Source of the DNA: Marchantia polymorpha subsp. ruderalis
Taxonomy: Eukaryota > Streptophyta > Marchantiopsida > Marchantiales > Marchantiaceae
Assembly (NCBI GenBank): GCA_037833965.1
Contig: AP031355.1
Location: forward strand, 335,501 to 399,500
Length of the DNA stretch: 64,000 nucleotides
Reading direction: 5' to 3'
Shown here: piece by piece, positions 34,541 through 48,100 of the stretch
Position numbering within the stretch: the first letter of the stretch is position 1
Layout: every line of letters begins with the position of its first letter
Position numbers and translations under genes: made by a program
The notes under the pieces: generated by a model
Seen by the model: the letters and a program-made list of their open reading frames with translations, nothing else
Told to the model about the DNA's origin: nothing
Databases searched by the model: none

Positions 34541-37500
34541 ATGAAGATTGACGATGGTACTCTTAATCGCTATCTAATCAAGAATCTACAATCCTTGTGA
34601 GTTTTCTAGTTCTCTCCTGCCTCATCCTCTGTGATTCTCTTCGCTCAAATCGATGTAACATTGGTCATACTCCTCACGGAAAGCCTTGCCTTCTCCACTG
34701 GTTATTGCTCACACACTTCGGTAGAGGGGACACCGTCCTTCTCCGGTGAAGCTTTCCTTTTCTTCTCAACCTATCTCTACTCGTGACAGCCGGTTGTTTA
34801 CTGGCTTTCAGTGTACCCTTCGAAAAGATTGATCTGTAGTTTCGGATTAACGGAGGCATTGTTATCAAGATCTGCATGGTTGTTCAGGCCTAGTGACTGG
34901 CTTTTACATGGACAACTCTTTGTATGTCTTAGCTTTCTACAGCTAGTATGGGTAAGATTGGGTAGTATGGGTAAGTGAATTTGACCAAGAGATTGGGTGG
35001 CCACTTGCAACCAAGCAGCCGCGGAAGACCATACTAACAACTGCCTTTGCTGTTCAGAACGGAGGCCGACCCTTCCTTGCTAGCGAATTATGTAGCAGCT
35101 CTTCTGAGGAATAACAAGCCCAAGAAGGAGTTGCAAAAATTGTGCATTGATCAGTTGTACGATTTCCTTGGTGATGGTATGTGTCTGGCCGCGGAGTTGA
35201 GATAAATTATTTGGCACCTATGAAGAGTATCAATTTGTTGTTAGGACTTATTTTTCGATCATACATCGTTGAACCATTCTACCAGTTATGTGCTGGTCGT
35301 TCAATGTTCCATGGTGTTTGCATCAGTGTCAGGTACAAAGCTGATGCTTATCATCCTGTGTTCATATCCTTTGGGCTAATGGGTGTTTCAGAGACGCAGA
35401 CTTACCCGGGAAGGTTTTTCTTTTCTTTTAATTATGTACTACACTGGTCAAGTTCGGAAGCCAGGACATAGAGGGCTCACGAGATCTTTATCGCCCGTGA
35501 GGAGAAACCAATTCAGCCTTCATACCTGAATTATTACAGCACTCTCCCTGGAAGATGTGCTGCTACATATGCCAGTGCTGACGACTATCGTATGATCACA
35601 TTGGTTGTCAAGATGGCTTTCCTAAGAAAAGCTTTACAAAGGAAGCTTTTGAAATGATCCACATCCCTCCAGATGTTCGATGTAGTTTTAGGTATGAAAT
35701 ACAGGGTTTGAGAGGCCATAGATAAACACCCATGCCCTGAGCAAGCATGTTTCCAGGTTAGGCCTAGCCTATGCCCAACATTAGAAGATTCCGTTCAATC
35801 TGCTTATGTTCTTTCTCATCCTCCTGTGAAGGTCAAATCGCTTGTACAAACCTGAGGATCCCCTCTTTGGACCTTGTCATACAGTTGTGGCATTTAAATT
35901 AATCTGCGTTAACAAAGTCAGAGAACGTTAGCTGGCAAACGGCTATAAATAAGATTACTTGGAAGAGCTGACATCAAAACGCTGGAGGAGACTTTGCTCT
36001 GACTTCTATATGTGTGTGTTTTTCTGCAGGGACGAAGTCTTTCGTTGCAAAGTTATTCCATGCTCTCGAGGATGGTACAGTTCCTTCTTCTACAGAGGAA
36101 ATGGAGCCTAGCAAACCTATGGAAAGCGGGCCTGTAGTCACAAGCACAGATGTGGTTGAACTAAGGACGTCCTCACCACAGTTGGAAAGGTTACCGAGCA
36201 CTGCTGTTCGTGCCTTTAGTGATGAAGGGGAGGATGAGAGCAGCGATGATGAGGATGACGATCGGAATCACAAGCATAGGAGGCGGGTCACAAGGTCTCG
36301 ATCATTTGATAGAGATGGGGAGGAGGAAGACAGAGGGATGTACAGAAAGCGGGGCAGATCAACTGACAATGGTCAGGTCTTACGAGATAATGAACGCCTG
36401 GCAAATGATCGTCGGGGCCCTGGTCATGCCATGCATTCAGAGAGAGACAATAATAAGTTTGACAGGAGATTGGGTAGAGAACATGCATCTGGCCGATTCA
36501 GTTCGGAAGGTGGTCAAAGAGGGAACTTGAGAACAGGTCCACAATTTCGAGGAGAAGGTCCTGGTCCTCGATACGATGGTCCTAACGGTATGATGCGTGG
36601 TGGAATGGGTCGTGGGAGGGGATTAGGCAGTTCTTGGCCTCCAATCGACCAGCGGTTTCCGCCACCTCCCTTTTCTGATGGTTCAGAATTTGCCCCTCCT
36701 CTGCTGCCACCTGGGCCCCCAACATCAGGTTTTTTTCCGGGAAGAGGTATCCCTGGTCGGGGTGTGCCACATACTCCTTGGCCTGGATATGGTCCTCATC
36801 CTGGAATGGGAAATGGCCCTTTAGAACACCCTCATCAGCTAACTGGAGGAATGCAAGGTGCTCGTGGACCTCCTCCAATGTCCGCTGGAATTGGCTTAAA
36901 TATGAGCATGGGAAGACCAAGATGCCTAGATTTTGAAGAACGAGGGTATTGTTTGAGAGGAGATCTTTGCCCTATGGAGCACGGCGCAAACAGGATTGTG
37001 GTGGAAGATGTGCAGGTATTTTTCATTTGTTTGCTTTAGGACTCTATGCATTGGGAGCTTCACTCCATGTTAATAGAGTTGGCTTGGACTTCTCATACTT
37101 TACTCCCGTGAGGAATTAGCTTTGTTTCAAGTGTTGCTTGTTTCGTCTTTAACCACTTACCGGGACAGAAGTCTGAAGGAAAGTGTAAGTGGATGAGTTT
37201 AAATTTTTCAACAAAATTTTAAAATTTTTCCGGGGTTTTTATTTTTGTTTTGTTCTGATATTTATCTTAATTTCGCATTTGGAGTGACTTTGATTCAATA
37301 TTATGCCTAATTACACCTAATTACACAAATCAAATCAATAATCTCGCATTATTATCTTTTGCTCAGAGTTTTTCTTTTTTTGATGTAAAACATGTCGTGG
37401 TCTGTTTTGGTTCTTGAGAATGCGTATGTCAGTCGTTAACTTCAAACCAAAATGTGAGCTCTCTTTAGGCTCTTGGTTATACGGGACTGGTCTTGCAGGT

Positions 37501-40500
37501 GAATTTGCTTTGTACGCATTGAATCAACTGGAACCTCACCTTTAAACCAAAATGTTAGCTCTGTAGAATCTTGGTTATACGGTAATGGTCTTGCGGGTCA
37601 ATTCCCTCTGTACGCATACAATCAATTGGAACCTCACCGTTGAAAAGTTTGTAACTCAATTAGCTCTATCTGGTCTTGCGGTGAATCTCCTTGTACGTAT
37701 TGAATCAACTAGAACCTCACCGTTGAGTAGTTTGTAACACAATTAGCTCTACGTAAAGACTCCTCCTCAATGAGAATGGGTCCCAAGTCAACACTTCTTA
37801 TAAGATTCTTTGTTGTGATCAATGATCTGACAAGTTCATGAGAACAATATTAACTCCTCTGGTTAAAGTTTTAGAGGAATGAAGGGAATATTCTCAAAGA
37901 GATGTCTCACCTGGGGCGAAAGGCTTGATCCCTACATAAATCTTATCAATCTTCGTTGAGTTCAAAGTTTACCAAAGGGTCACTGATGTGTTCCGCTAGT
38001 CAGTGTGCGGCAGAATCTTAGAGAAAAAAATGCATATCCTCAAGGAAGAAGGCGACGCACGGGTTAAAAGAACGATTTAGTCACTTAGCATGGTTTCAAA
38101 TTTAGCTTGAGTTTGATGGAACTTAAGATAAGAATAGTGATAGTGAGTAAATTTCCCCTTATTCCTTGATGGGACAGTATCTGCTCTTTCAAAGTAAAAG
38201 TATCATCGTCTCTATCTACAGTCAAAACTACATGTGTCAAATGTGTCTACGGCCTATCTAAGTTTTGTCTGTAAAGTGTCTTGTTCTGTCTCGTATTCCA
38301 TGTGAAACTTACAACGTATTGGCGTACTTGCTTAGTTTTCTCACGTCTTCTCTCCTATTGGGAAGTTGATCTCATATATGAGTTACTCATCAATATGGTA
38401 ATGTTTATCTTAATGATTTTTAACATCGGTTTGCATGGCCTAGGAACAAGTTTTTTCATTGAATCATTCAACTTTTCTGTATATCTTGGGTCGGACATTT
38501 CGGAATTAAGTAGATGAGTTTGCTCTTTCTTGTTCGATTGTAGTTTTTAAGAAAACACCTAGTACAAACCTCAGATTCTTATTATGTCTAGACTTGAGTA
38601 GGAAGACTGCTCAATAAGTCTGTTTCCTTGTTCGATGACAGTGCAGATTCGTTTAAATCGCCTCGTAACCCTAGTCAACTTAGGATACCTGGTCTTGATT
38701 TCGAAGTTTGCCAACAAATGAGCCTACTCTTTTTGTTCGATCAGATCGCAGTTAAAGGAAACCCCATTATTCTTCTTGGGTACTTAGTACCGAATCGATT
38801 TCATGCTTTGACTATAAGCCAACCAGTAAAAACAACTCTAAGCGGTGATATGATTTCCTATCTATCCCTTCTGAAATATAACCCTGAACAAACAAATAGT
38901 TTTAATGACGGGACTAAATCAACTCAGGGAACAGTGCTTGTTGTCTGTTGAATATGTCTAATCCACATTGTTGAAGCGGGAGACTGGAACTCTGCTATTT
39001 GCAACACAACTTCTACTTCACGTACTAAGGTCTACTCGAATAAAATCAAACGTTATCCACTAGTGAATTTATGGGTAAACTTGGTGGTATTGAATTAGTG
39101 GCTGACTCTTCTGGGGCTCTAATAGTTTTATGTGTAGTAATGATTTTAAGGATGAAGGAGGTGTAGATTTGATGATGGGCTCGGAAATGCTTGCTGATAA
39201 ATTAGTTCTCACAAGTTGCATGTTGTTTCAGAGTTTGTCCAAGTTCAACCTTCCTGTATCTATTCCAAGTGGAAGAGGCATGGGTATCGGACCAGTGTCT
39301 GGACCTTCTGCAGGTCCAATGCTCCCCCCTGGTTTAGGCATGGTAAACAGAGGAAATCGGGGCAGTCGAGAAACTAGCTCACCTGGAATGGGAGAAGATC
39401 CTAATATGCTTAATGGAGCTCCCCCTTCCAGTGTCGGTGCTGAGCCAGACTTGTACGACCCAGACCAACCCTTGTGGAACAAAGAGCGGCCTGATGCATC
39501 TGCGGGGCTTCGAAAGCTGTCTTCTTATCAAAAAGGTTCGCAGGATCCAGATTGGGATGGTGATCTCTTAGAGAAACGAGAGAATCAGGAGGGCAGTGAA
39601 ACCCTCGATGTTGTAAGGGTAGGAAGAGGCGGGAGCAGTAATGGAGCACAGGGAGCAGAGAGTGGACCCAGTGTGTGGGATCGCATAGGTCCTGTAGATC
39701 GAGTAGGAAATAGGTTGGATGGAGGTCCACGTCCTGTGGGGTCTCCACTTGAGGGGATCCCCAGTGGAAAGCCCCCAAGGAAGGATGGTGGAGAAGAAAT
39801 GCCGGCCCGGGGTAGAGGAGTTTGGCCGGTAAAGTGGAATCGCGAAGTAGAAGCTGATGACGAAAGTGGACCCAGAGCAACAATTGCAAATTCGACACCT
39901 GGCCGAGGGCGCGGAGTTGGTCGCAGCGAAACTGGTTTAGGACAGCGATCTGGAGAGGGGACAAGCTACGGATCACGTGGTACGGGCGGTCGAGGAACAA
40001 GTGGATTCGGGTCAGAGAGAGCTCAGCGAACTCTATATGTTAGCTTCATCCCAGTACTTAGCAACAGAACGGAACTCTTGACAGCTCACTTTCAAAAATT
40101 TGGACACGTACTAGATATTCGTATTCCAGCTCACAGCGATAGAGCTTTTGTCCAATTTTCAAGGCGTGAAGATGCGGAAGCTGCTTTAACAGCTCCGGAT
40201 GCTGTTATGGGGAATCGCTTTATTCGCCTCTCTTGGGCAAATAGGGACAGTATTCCAGATCCGGGAGATAACACAACATCTCCCGCTGGTAAAGTACACG
40301 GAAAATCTGGACATCTAACTACCCCGCAGACGGTAAAAGCTCCGGAGAAAGCCACATTAAATGGAACGGCAAACGTTCCAGCAGAGTTGGCATTATCAGA
40401 AGGTGGGGGAAAGGCCATTGCTGCCAATGGATCCTCAAGTTTACCCGCTATCTCTGGAGCCGCGCTGAAGAAGCAGGAGGAGCTGGAGAAAATGAGAGAG

Positions 40501-42632
40501 GTTATAAGGAGAAAGCAAGAGTCATTAGCGCAAAAGCGAGTTGACTTCCGTAGGAAACTCGAGGCCAAGCTCGCGAAACAGGCAGGTTATCGTCCCTTGA
40601 ATGCTATATTTGTGTCTTACCAGTCAGACATATCACTTTAGCGAGGTTCATGTTCAAGTCGGTGATTTTCGTTTTTATATAATGGAAGTAGTTCTTGAGT
40701 CGCATCTTCATCTTCTTACATTCTTAGTTTTCATCATGGTCTCAACGTAAATCATATGTTTTGGCCTGCTGGCTGGTCTTAATTGTGTTTCTTCTCAGCT
40801 CCACAAGATTCACAGTGTCATCTCTTTTAAGAACTTGTGGATTATTGGTTGGTGTTTTAGGTGCCTGGGCAGGGAGATGGTTCAGATTCAGAGCAATCTG
40901 CCAAGCGTCAAAAGTTAGATGATGCCGATGAGAATTCAAGTGGTTCCCTCAAGCAAGGAGTATCAACAACTACGGTTTCTCAACCATCTCCAAGTCAATC
41001 TGCTCCACAAGTGCCCGTGGAACATTTATCCTCTGGTGGACTTTCTAAGAGCAATTCAGGGGAGGTCCTCAAACAGAGTAGTGTAACAGTTGGTGTGAGC
41101 CAACCTACCCAACCGTCCCAAAGGGCCGGAAGGCCACAAAATGCAAGGGTGAACAGTACGAATTTGACGTACTCGCAAGTTTCTTGGGGACCTGCTCGTT
41201 TTAAACTGGATAACCGAACAACAATCTTCAGAGTGCTACAACCCTTCCCTTCGGCCGTTACAGATGTAAGTTCGAACCTAATCAACTGACCATTTTCTTA
41301 AGTGACTACTAATTTTGCTCTTTACAAATTTGAGGGGACTGTAATATATTTTAAACAACTAATTTGGGCTGTCTGATTAGCTCTTGAAGCACAATGCGAG
41401 AAATAGATGTCATTGTCTAATATACTGTAATTATTACATGTTGATCTGGCGATGATTTTCAAACCTTTATCTACCAACCCTCTTAGTGAAAGGCCATAGT
41501 TGTCATTTCGTGAGTTGCTTTTGGAGCCATTTCATCTTTCACTAGTAATCAGACATTCTTGTCTTATAGATATTGTTTCAATTTGCTCGTCTTCTGTAGT
41601 CCAAGTCTATTGCGGAATTGACGGGTTTTAAATTCAAATCCAAATCAGCTGTATTTTGCAGTCAGAGTCTCTTGGAACCATGAACCCATCTCAATCAAGG
41701 GTATAACCCTCATCGTTAGAGAGATCGTCCTCACCGTCAGATAGCACTTCTTCTCCCATCTTCTATTTTGCTTGTTCTTTGTACTGATTCTCTTCATGTT
41801 CTCTTCATTCTCTTCATGCTGTATGGCCTTCAGGCTGTGAAAAAAACACAGAGGGTTTTGTAATTGGTGAATCCAGGGAATAGTTTACACCTTTATGTAT
41901 GAACAGATTTTTTACCTAATAGTATATATTGGTTGATGCCTAGTAATGAATAGACCCTTACTTGGTAGATCTGAAAGGACGTGCAGAAGACTAGTACTTT
42001 TGCTCTTTAAATGTGTTCCTTGGGTTCATTTGTGATCATTACTTTTGTATTGCTTGCAGGTGGCAGTGCTCAAGGAGCACTTCTCTATGTTCGGAGAATT
42101 GTCAACGGTGGAGCTAGAAGATGCAGAAGGTCAAAAAGTAGAAGGAATCTCCAAATTAAGCGAAATTAACAGTGTACGGGTGAGTTTTGCAACACGTCGT
42201 GCTGCAGAGAGGGCCTATGCAACAGGCAGATGGCTTCAAGGTCAGAATTTACAGCTTGTATGGGTTACGTCTACAAATAACTCTACAGGTAGTGGGGGAA
42301 CTGCTGGAAGCTCATCGCTGGTTACCTCTAGAGGACCTTCGGGAGGTCCATCTTACATGGAGCAAGAAGGGGCTAATGGGAATAGATATTCTGATCGGGA
42401 AAGTACCAAGTCTGGTCAAGAGACACAAGATACTGCTAATGATGGGGATGTGTCAGGGGAGGAAACAGGTTATGAAGTGAGCAGAGAGGAGAAGAAGAGT
42501 TCAGCTTCTGTGCCAAACCTAGAATGGAGAAGAGAGAACGCCTTGCAAGTCCGTGCATCTACGAAAGTCGTTGGACGGAGCTCTAGTGGTCCTGCCATTT
42601 CCACGGAAAGCGGAGCGGAAACGCGTCATTAG
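34541..42632 (+). CDS. RBM26/RBM27-family RNA-binding protein (CCCH zinc finger plus two RRM-like domains)
   Basis: Coding exons: 34541-34596, 35058-35176, 36030-37015, 39232-40585, 40877-41265, 42060-42632, giving 1158 residues with consistent phases. The N-terminus (MKIDDGTLNRYLIKNL, then LLANYVAALL and LCIDQLYDFLGD, then FVAKLFHAL; residues 1 to ~75) is the helical PWI-like domain of RBM26/27. An acidic patch and a basic Arg/Ser segment follow, then a Gly/Pro-rich region. A CCCH finger lies at residues 357-376 with spacing C-x8-C-x5-C-x3-H. RRM 1 is at about 652-727 (TLYVSFIP, AFVQFS), then a charged coiled coil (~800-838). RRM 2 (~935-1035) spans the last intron. In animals the family takes part in nuclear RNA surveillance; a plant homologue of the same layout exists in Arabidopsis. 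A nuclear mRNA-processing role is inferred. The 40586-40876 intron boundary is the least certain. Confidence 0.88.
37440..37755 (+). repeat. Tandem repeat in intron 3 of the RBM26/27-like gene
   Basis: About three and a half diverged units of roughly 85-100 bp are visible. Each has a TTAGCTCT or similar start, a TGGTCTTGC centre, a TGTACGCATTGAATCAACT block (TGTACGTATT in unit 3) and ends AGAACCTCACC or GGAACCTCACC. They lie in the 2216-bp third intron. No function is evident. Confidence 0.75.
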
Positions 42633-45170
42633 GATTGGAAGTTTGGATCTATATCTTGCTTCCAGAGGCTCATGCTCTTTGGCAACATGGCTGAGCTAGT
42701 TTGCAGAGCCTGTGCTGTGTATATTGTAGGTTCTGTTGCCTGTAACTTTTAGGTTCCAATTCAACACAAGTCTGTCAGGGTTTGGTGTCCCCAGATTGCA
42801 CCAATCAGCACACGAATCATAGACTGTATGTTGTCCGGGTCTCAAGCTGTGTGCATGCAGTGGCCTAGCAGTCAATTTACTAAGTGACTTTTAGGAGACC
42901 CATTTCCCGGAGGATGTGACCTAGTCACGGGTTGCATCTTCAGTGGGTAATGGCGGCCATTTACATCCATGTCTGGTATGTGGTAGATCCCATTATCATG
43001 GGGTGCCACATAAATTCAGTAGAATTAATTACTTCGAGATAGCATTAGAGGCATTTTTTTGATCTGGCATTGGTACTGCAGCCAGTGCGATTAGGGAGTC
43101 ATTAAATCAATGTCAGCTGAGATGAGTAGGCACTGGACGGCAGTCCGTTTAGTTCTTTAGTATGGCAAGCCGTCAGGCTTTGGATGTCTTTAACGGCAAG
43201 TAATGAAAAGAAAATCCAAGACGCCGGAGATTGGACTGTATATTGTGTTGAAAATCTTCTTCTGCCAACTCTGCATGATGCTGCTGTTTTCATACTTCGC
43301 TATACTGCGCTATATTTCGCTATATATACTGTAAAGACTAAATCCTATACTTAACCTGCAAAACCCTCATCCGATATTGAAGAAATGTCTTCTGTGTTGG
43401 AGGAATGTGCTCCGAGACGGAATAGAGAGGGATGTGCATGAGGTCGTAAATTCATTGAGCTCTTCTAGCCATAATATAGCCTAATCAGTAGAGTAGGACT
43501 TCTGAAGATAATATAGTGACAAACTATTGGGAATTGCATGATACTGCAACTTGACCGTAGTAATAAAAAGCAAGTTGTAGTTTGAACTCATTCAATATTT
43601 CTGCGAGATATCCATGTTTTGCGCTCAATGCTTATGGGGTATCTACAGGATTTTCTCTTCAAAATTTATTCATTTGTTGCCCACGGATATTGGAGTTTGG
43701 AATGGTCACATCCCACATTAATTAAAGTTGAAGGGGTTGAGGTTGAATATTGAAATACCCAAACGACTATGGAGGTTTACGTGAGATTGTGAGTTAATTG
43801 ACGTGAACATGGCACAGTCTCTCAATCCCATTGTGGAACATGAATCTCGGTACATGTGGTTCAATGGCAAGGACACTGAATGTTGCTAAAATAGATTACT
43901 TTTCAAATGACGAAAGATTTAATAAAAGAGCCGATAAGAAAAAGTGCTCTTGATCTCATAATCATATCTTTAAAATCTCCTTGAGAACATGTAGTAAATA
44001 TTTATAGAGTAAATATTTATATATTTGAGCCTACAATGGTTGCAAACAACCTACATTGCGAGTAATGTTGATACATTTCCATGTAGCCAAATCACAAACA
44101 AAATCAGTTTCCAGTTTTCAGTTATGAGGATTTGAATTTTTGGAAATATGAGTCGTTACATGTTGTAGAACTTGTAATTTTGATCATTTTGATACATATT
44201 TCAGTTAATACGGAGTTGTGAATAAAACGTTATGAGGATTTGAATTTTGGAGATATGAATCGGTACATGTTGTAGAACTTGTAATTTTGATCATTTTGAT
44301 ACAAATCTCAGTTTTATCTGAGTTGTGAGTGAAACGTTATGAGGATTTGAAATTTCAGGATTATTTTGACGTAGGTTGCCATGTAATTTCCTTCAAGTTT
44401 TAAGGTGATTCAATTTACATTTTGTTAGTGACATTTTGAACATTCGGCGTGAAAATATGAGCTGCATTGAGTTGAATAGAGTATGAAAAGATCTTTGATT
44501 TGGTATCGATTAGGCTCCAAGTCCAGTTGTGACAAAATGATTACAAGTGGTCAAATTTTTTGAAAGTTTGAGGTAGAAAATATGACAGCTTCAACAATTA
44601 AATAGCAATTCTATTGCAAATACTCAACATTAAAAAGAGGAATGGATTTTACTTTTTTGATTTGATATCAAGATTTTTGAGTTTTATTGAATGAAGTAGA
44701 AGTTATACAAGAAATTGCATAGAGGAAGTTGTTGAAACACTTTTTGGTCACAGTTAATTAAAGTTTGAGAATCAAAGTTCTAAAGAATTTCTTGAGTATA
44801 TACATAATAACATGTGGAAAGTCTCTCTAGTTGATTCACTCAAAGCTACGAGTACTATATATCATTTATAGATAATTATCCAAGGTTTAAATGAGTCTAT
44901 ATTTTCATTAAAAAACTAAGATCTTTGCTATGTTTGCAAATTGGAAAAATAAACAGAAGATTTAGTGTGGAAACAAAGTAAGAATGAAAAATGTTAGTAA
45001 GAGATATCTAAGATCTGATAATGATAGTGAATACACCCCTAAGGAGTTTGAAAGTGTCAAAATGAGGGAATTATTCATCATTTCACCACAGTTTATACTC
45101 CATAGCAATATGCCATTGCTAAGTGATTCAAGAGAAAGAAGTTGGAAAAAGTTGTAGAGTATGTTGAATC
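42633..45170. other. 3' flank of the RBM26/27-like gene and AT-rich spacer
   Basis: The first few hundred bases are probably 3' UTR. From about 43300 the sequence grows AT-rich. A ~108-bp tandem repeat lies at 44121-44360. No coding segment is supported. The stretch may include the unreadable 5' part of the copia remnant that becomes recognisable at 45250. Confidence 0.45.
44121..44360 (+). repeat. Tandem repeat, two full ~108-bp units plus a partial third
   Basis: Units begin GTTATGAGGATTTGAA at 44121, 44229 and 44336. The first two also share ACATGTTGTAGAACTTGTAA and TTGATCATTTTGATACA. The third breaks off after about 25 bp. Confidence 0.85.
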
Positions 45171-45199
45171 AATCTGGTTTACTGTACAAATGTTTGATT

Positions 45200-48100
45200 A
45201 AAGCCCTCAATACTACAATTTATCTGATATATTTTCTACTTCAAGTGCAATTGATTTGTTAACACCGTTTGAATTAAGTCACAAACGGACGGTTGATTAC
45301 AATAATTTAATAGTTTTTGATTGCAATGCATATTCTTTCACATCCAAAAAAAATAGTTTCAAGCAAGAGACTACATATAAAATTGTCATTTTTTTGGGAT
45401 ATGCTACATATATGAAAGATTATAGAGTATGGAATTTCAAAAGTTAGAATGGTAAGGCTATTGCTACTTGTATTGATGAATCTTTCTTTTCCGACAGCAT
45501 TGATTAAAGTTGGATTATTATATTTTTCATAACATTTTGCATGGAGAAACTCCATGCAAAAGGAGTTGATTTTTAAGAAACAAGAGATAAAAAAGCAATC
45601 AATTATCGATGATACTTTGATTATAATCAAAACACCAAACAATCAATATCAAGTTCAAACAATTACCAAAAATTCTAATACAGCTCATGAAAGGTATGGA
45701 ATATAAATGAATTCTTCTTTGCTTGAAAATAGTGATATTGTTGGAGAGTAAAAAAATGATGATGCTTTGACCGTACAAGAGTGCAAACCTTTTTGTAAAG
45801 TGAAGTTTGAGATTTTGAAGACAAATTTGAGTGAAACATTGATATGAAAAACAAATGCAATCATTTGAAGTCAACAGTACTTGGAAGCTAGTAGAATGTA
45901 CCGGAGATCAATCTATTGTCAATCACAAATGGATATACATGCTACAAGATGATACCAAAGAAAAGTATAAAAAATTTCATAAAACAAGACACTAGTCTTG
46001 TTTTATCCAACGGTATACACATGCATGCTTATATTAGTCGGTTGTCTAAATTATTTAAATTAGATTCATTTATTTCTAACAAAAAGTTAATTTAGGTGAT
46101 TGAAAAAGTTCAATTTGAATTCAAAGAATTTTAGGGTACTGCAAACTATATGAAATTTTGGCTTGCTCAATGACATGCTACGTTTGTTGGCCTTGATTTA
46201 GGACCACCACCTTGCGCAATTTATGATTCTCTTGACCTTGCTACTCAATGATAATCTAAGCCTTTACTTCATGCATCAAATATCTCTTAGCAATAGCAAA
46301 AGCAACAACATAACAATTCTTAAAGACTCAACACAACGGTCTAAACTCTGCAATTCTTAACAATGAGCAAATTACACGCTCTCGAAGAAGGCTTTCAAAC
46401 TACAAAAAAACGCTTTCGAAGAACATTACGTCAATGAAGATGCTTACAAATGACGGTATGATTGACAAACTGCCAAATCGCATGGATCACTCAAAATCAA
46501 TCTAATATTAAAGCGGTAGTGTCAACAAAATATGCACTGTTCATAACAAACTAGTAACAATACTAATTATAATAACGCAAAAGTTTGCAAACATACTAGA
46601 TATAAGACGAGTATGCAAATTTCAAATGCATGAATTTCAAAATTTTGAAATTTACATATTGAAATAGTTTTGAGTCGAATAGTGCTCTTACTAGATAGAG
46701 ACTGTTGAAGTGCTAAAATCTTATGATCTAAATAAATTTTTAATTTTGAGTCAGTTAATGTTTAGATGCGTCTTTGCAGATGTACAGTGCAAGTAGCAAT
46801 CTAAAGTAGAACAGTTTTGAATTAAGAGTGCAATTTTGAGAAGTTACAATTTAGATTCGGATTAAATTTTAAGATTTTGAATAGTGGTCTTATTGAGCTG
46901 AAGTGATGTTTTTTTCCTTTTGCCGTGACTTATAAAATAGAGACGGAAAATTTTTCACTAGTTGGCGTCAGCAGTGCTTCCATCTTTGAAGTAACTTTAG
47001 TTCAAATCTGATAGTAGTGCTGCATATTTGCACATTGATTTCATGCTTATCGTAGCTAGTTTTGGATATGAATGTGCAAACCTTGATATTTAGTCTATGG
47101 TTTGGAGCAATTAGTGATTAAATTTTGCAGTTTAGTAGATACAATAAACACTTACAATGACGATTTACTCAAAGATGCAATTATTAGTGAACAAGCATGG
47201 ATCTTTTGCTAATTAATAAAAAGATTTTTGGAATTAGTACGTTACACCTTGCTTACAAAATTGTCCATAAAAAAAAGCTGTATGAAGCAAGTTCTCTTCA
47301 TGAATTGTTCATATTTCATGTGAAGCTAGCTCGTAGTCTAATTTATAAATGGCAAAGAATTTTCAGATAGAAATAAATGATAAAATTGCATACAATTCAA
47401 TTTTTTCTCCTCAGTGTATAATTTCTTTTCATCTATATTTTTGTAGAACAAAATTATTCTATTCATCATGTTTTCAAACGATAAAAGATGATGAATATAG
47501 ACTTCTATTAACAATCTTGATTGCTGAAACTTAGGTTTTGGATAGCCAATCCAAACTGGATTAGAGTTAAGATTTCATTTGCTGGTTTTGATTTATATTT
47601 TGGAAGCTAAGAACTTATAATTATATAACTTGATCAGATTGCACACGGTGTTGTCTAGATGTAACTTTTCATTGACTTTTCCACCCACATTGATTAATAG
47701 ACGTCAAATCTCCTTAATTTAGGCGCTGCGGTATATTATCACTCAAATTAAGTATGCTTGGATATACACAATAAAAAGTTGTGAACTAGAATGATGTGTT
47801 TTCACTTAAGCTAAATTTGTTAGAATTTGATTGATTTAGTCAATTGTAGCAATTTTTTTTACCTTGTATTAGATTAAATGAATGTTGTTACTACTTTATT
47901 TTATGAAAAATTGAAGTAAATGATCTACATGAAACAACTTGAGAGCTTTGCTAAGAAGAGCAAGGAGATATGAATTTGTAGACTGCTTGAATCCTTGTAT
48001 GAATTGAAACAATCTCCTTGATAATAAAAAAAGTGTTTTGATAAATTTATGAAAGCATTTAAATTTGCATGAAGTATCTAGTATCCCTGTGTTTACATGA

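Noticed and set aside
37440..37755. CRISPR-like array
   Set aside because: Units are diverged and there are no constant repeats with unique spacers; this is an intron in a eukaryotic gene.
39410..40568. Long minus-strand frames opposite the RRM exon
   Set aside because: They mirror the coding exon; the plus strand has clear RRM and coiled-coil content and matching splice sites.
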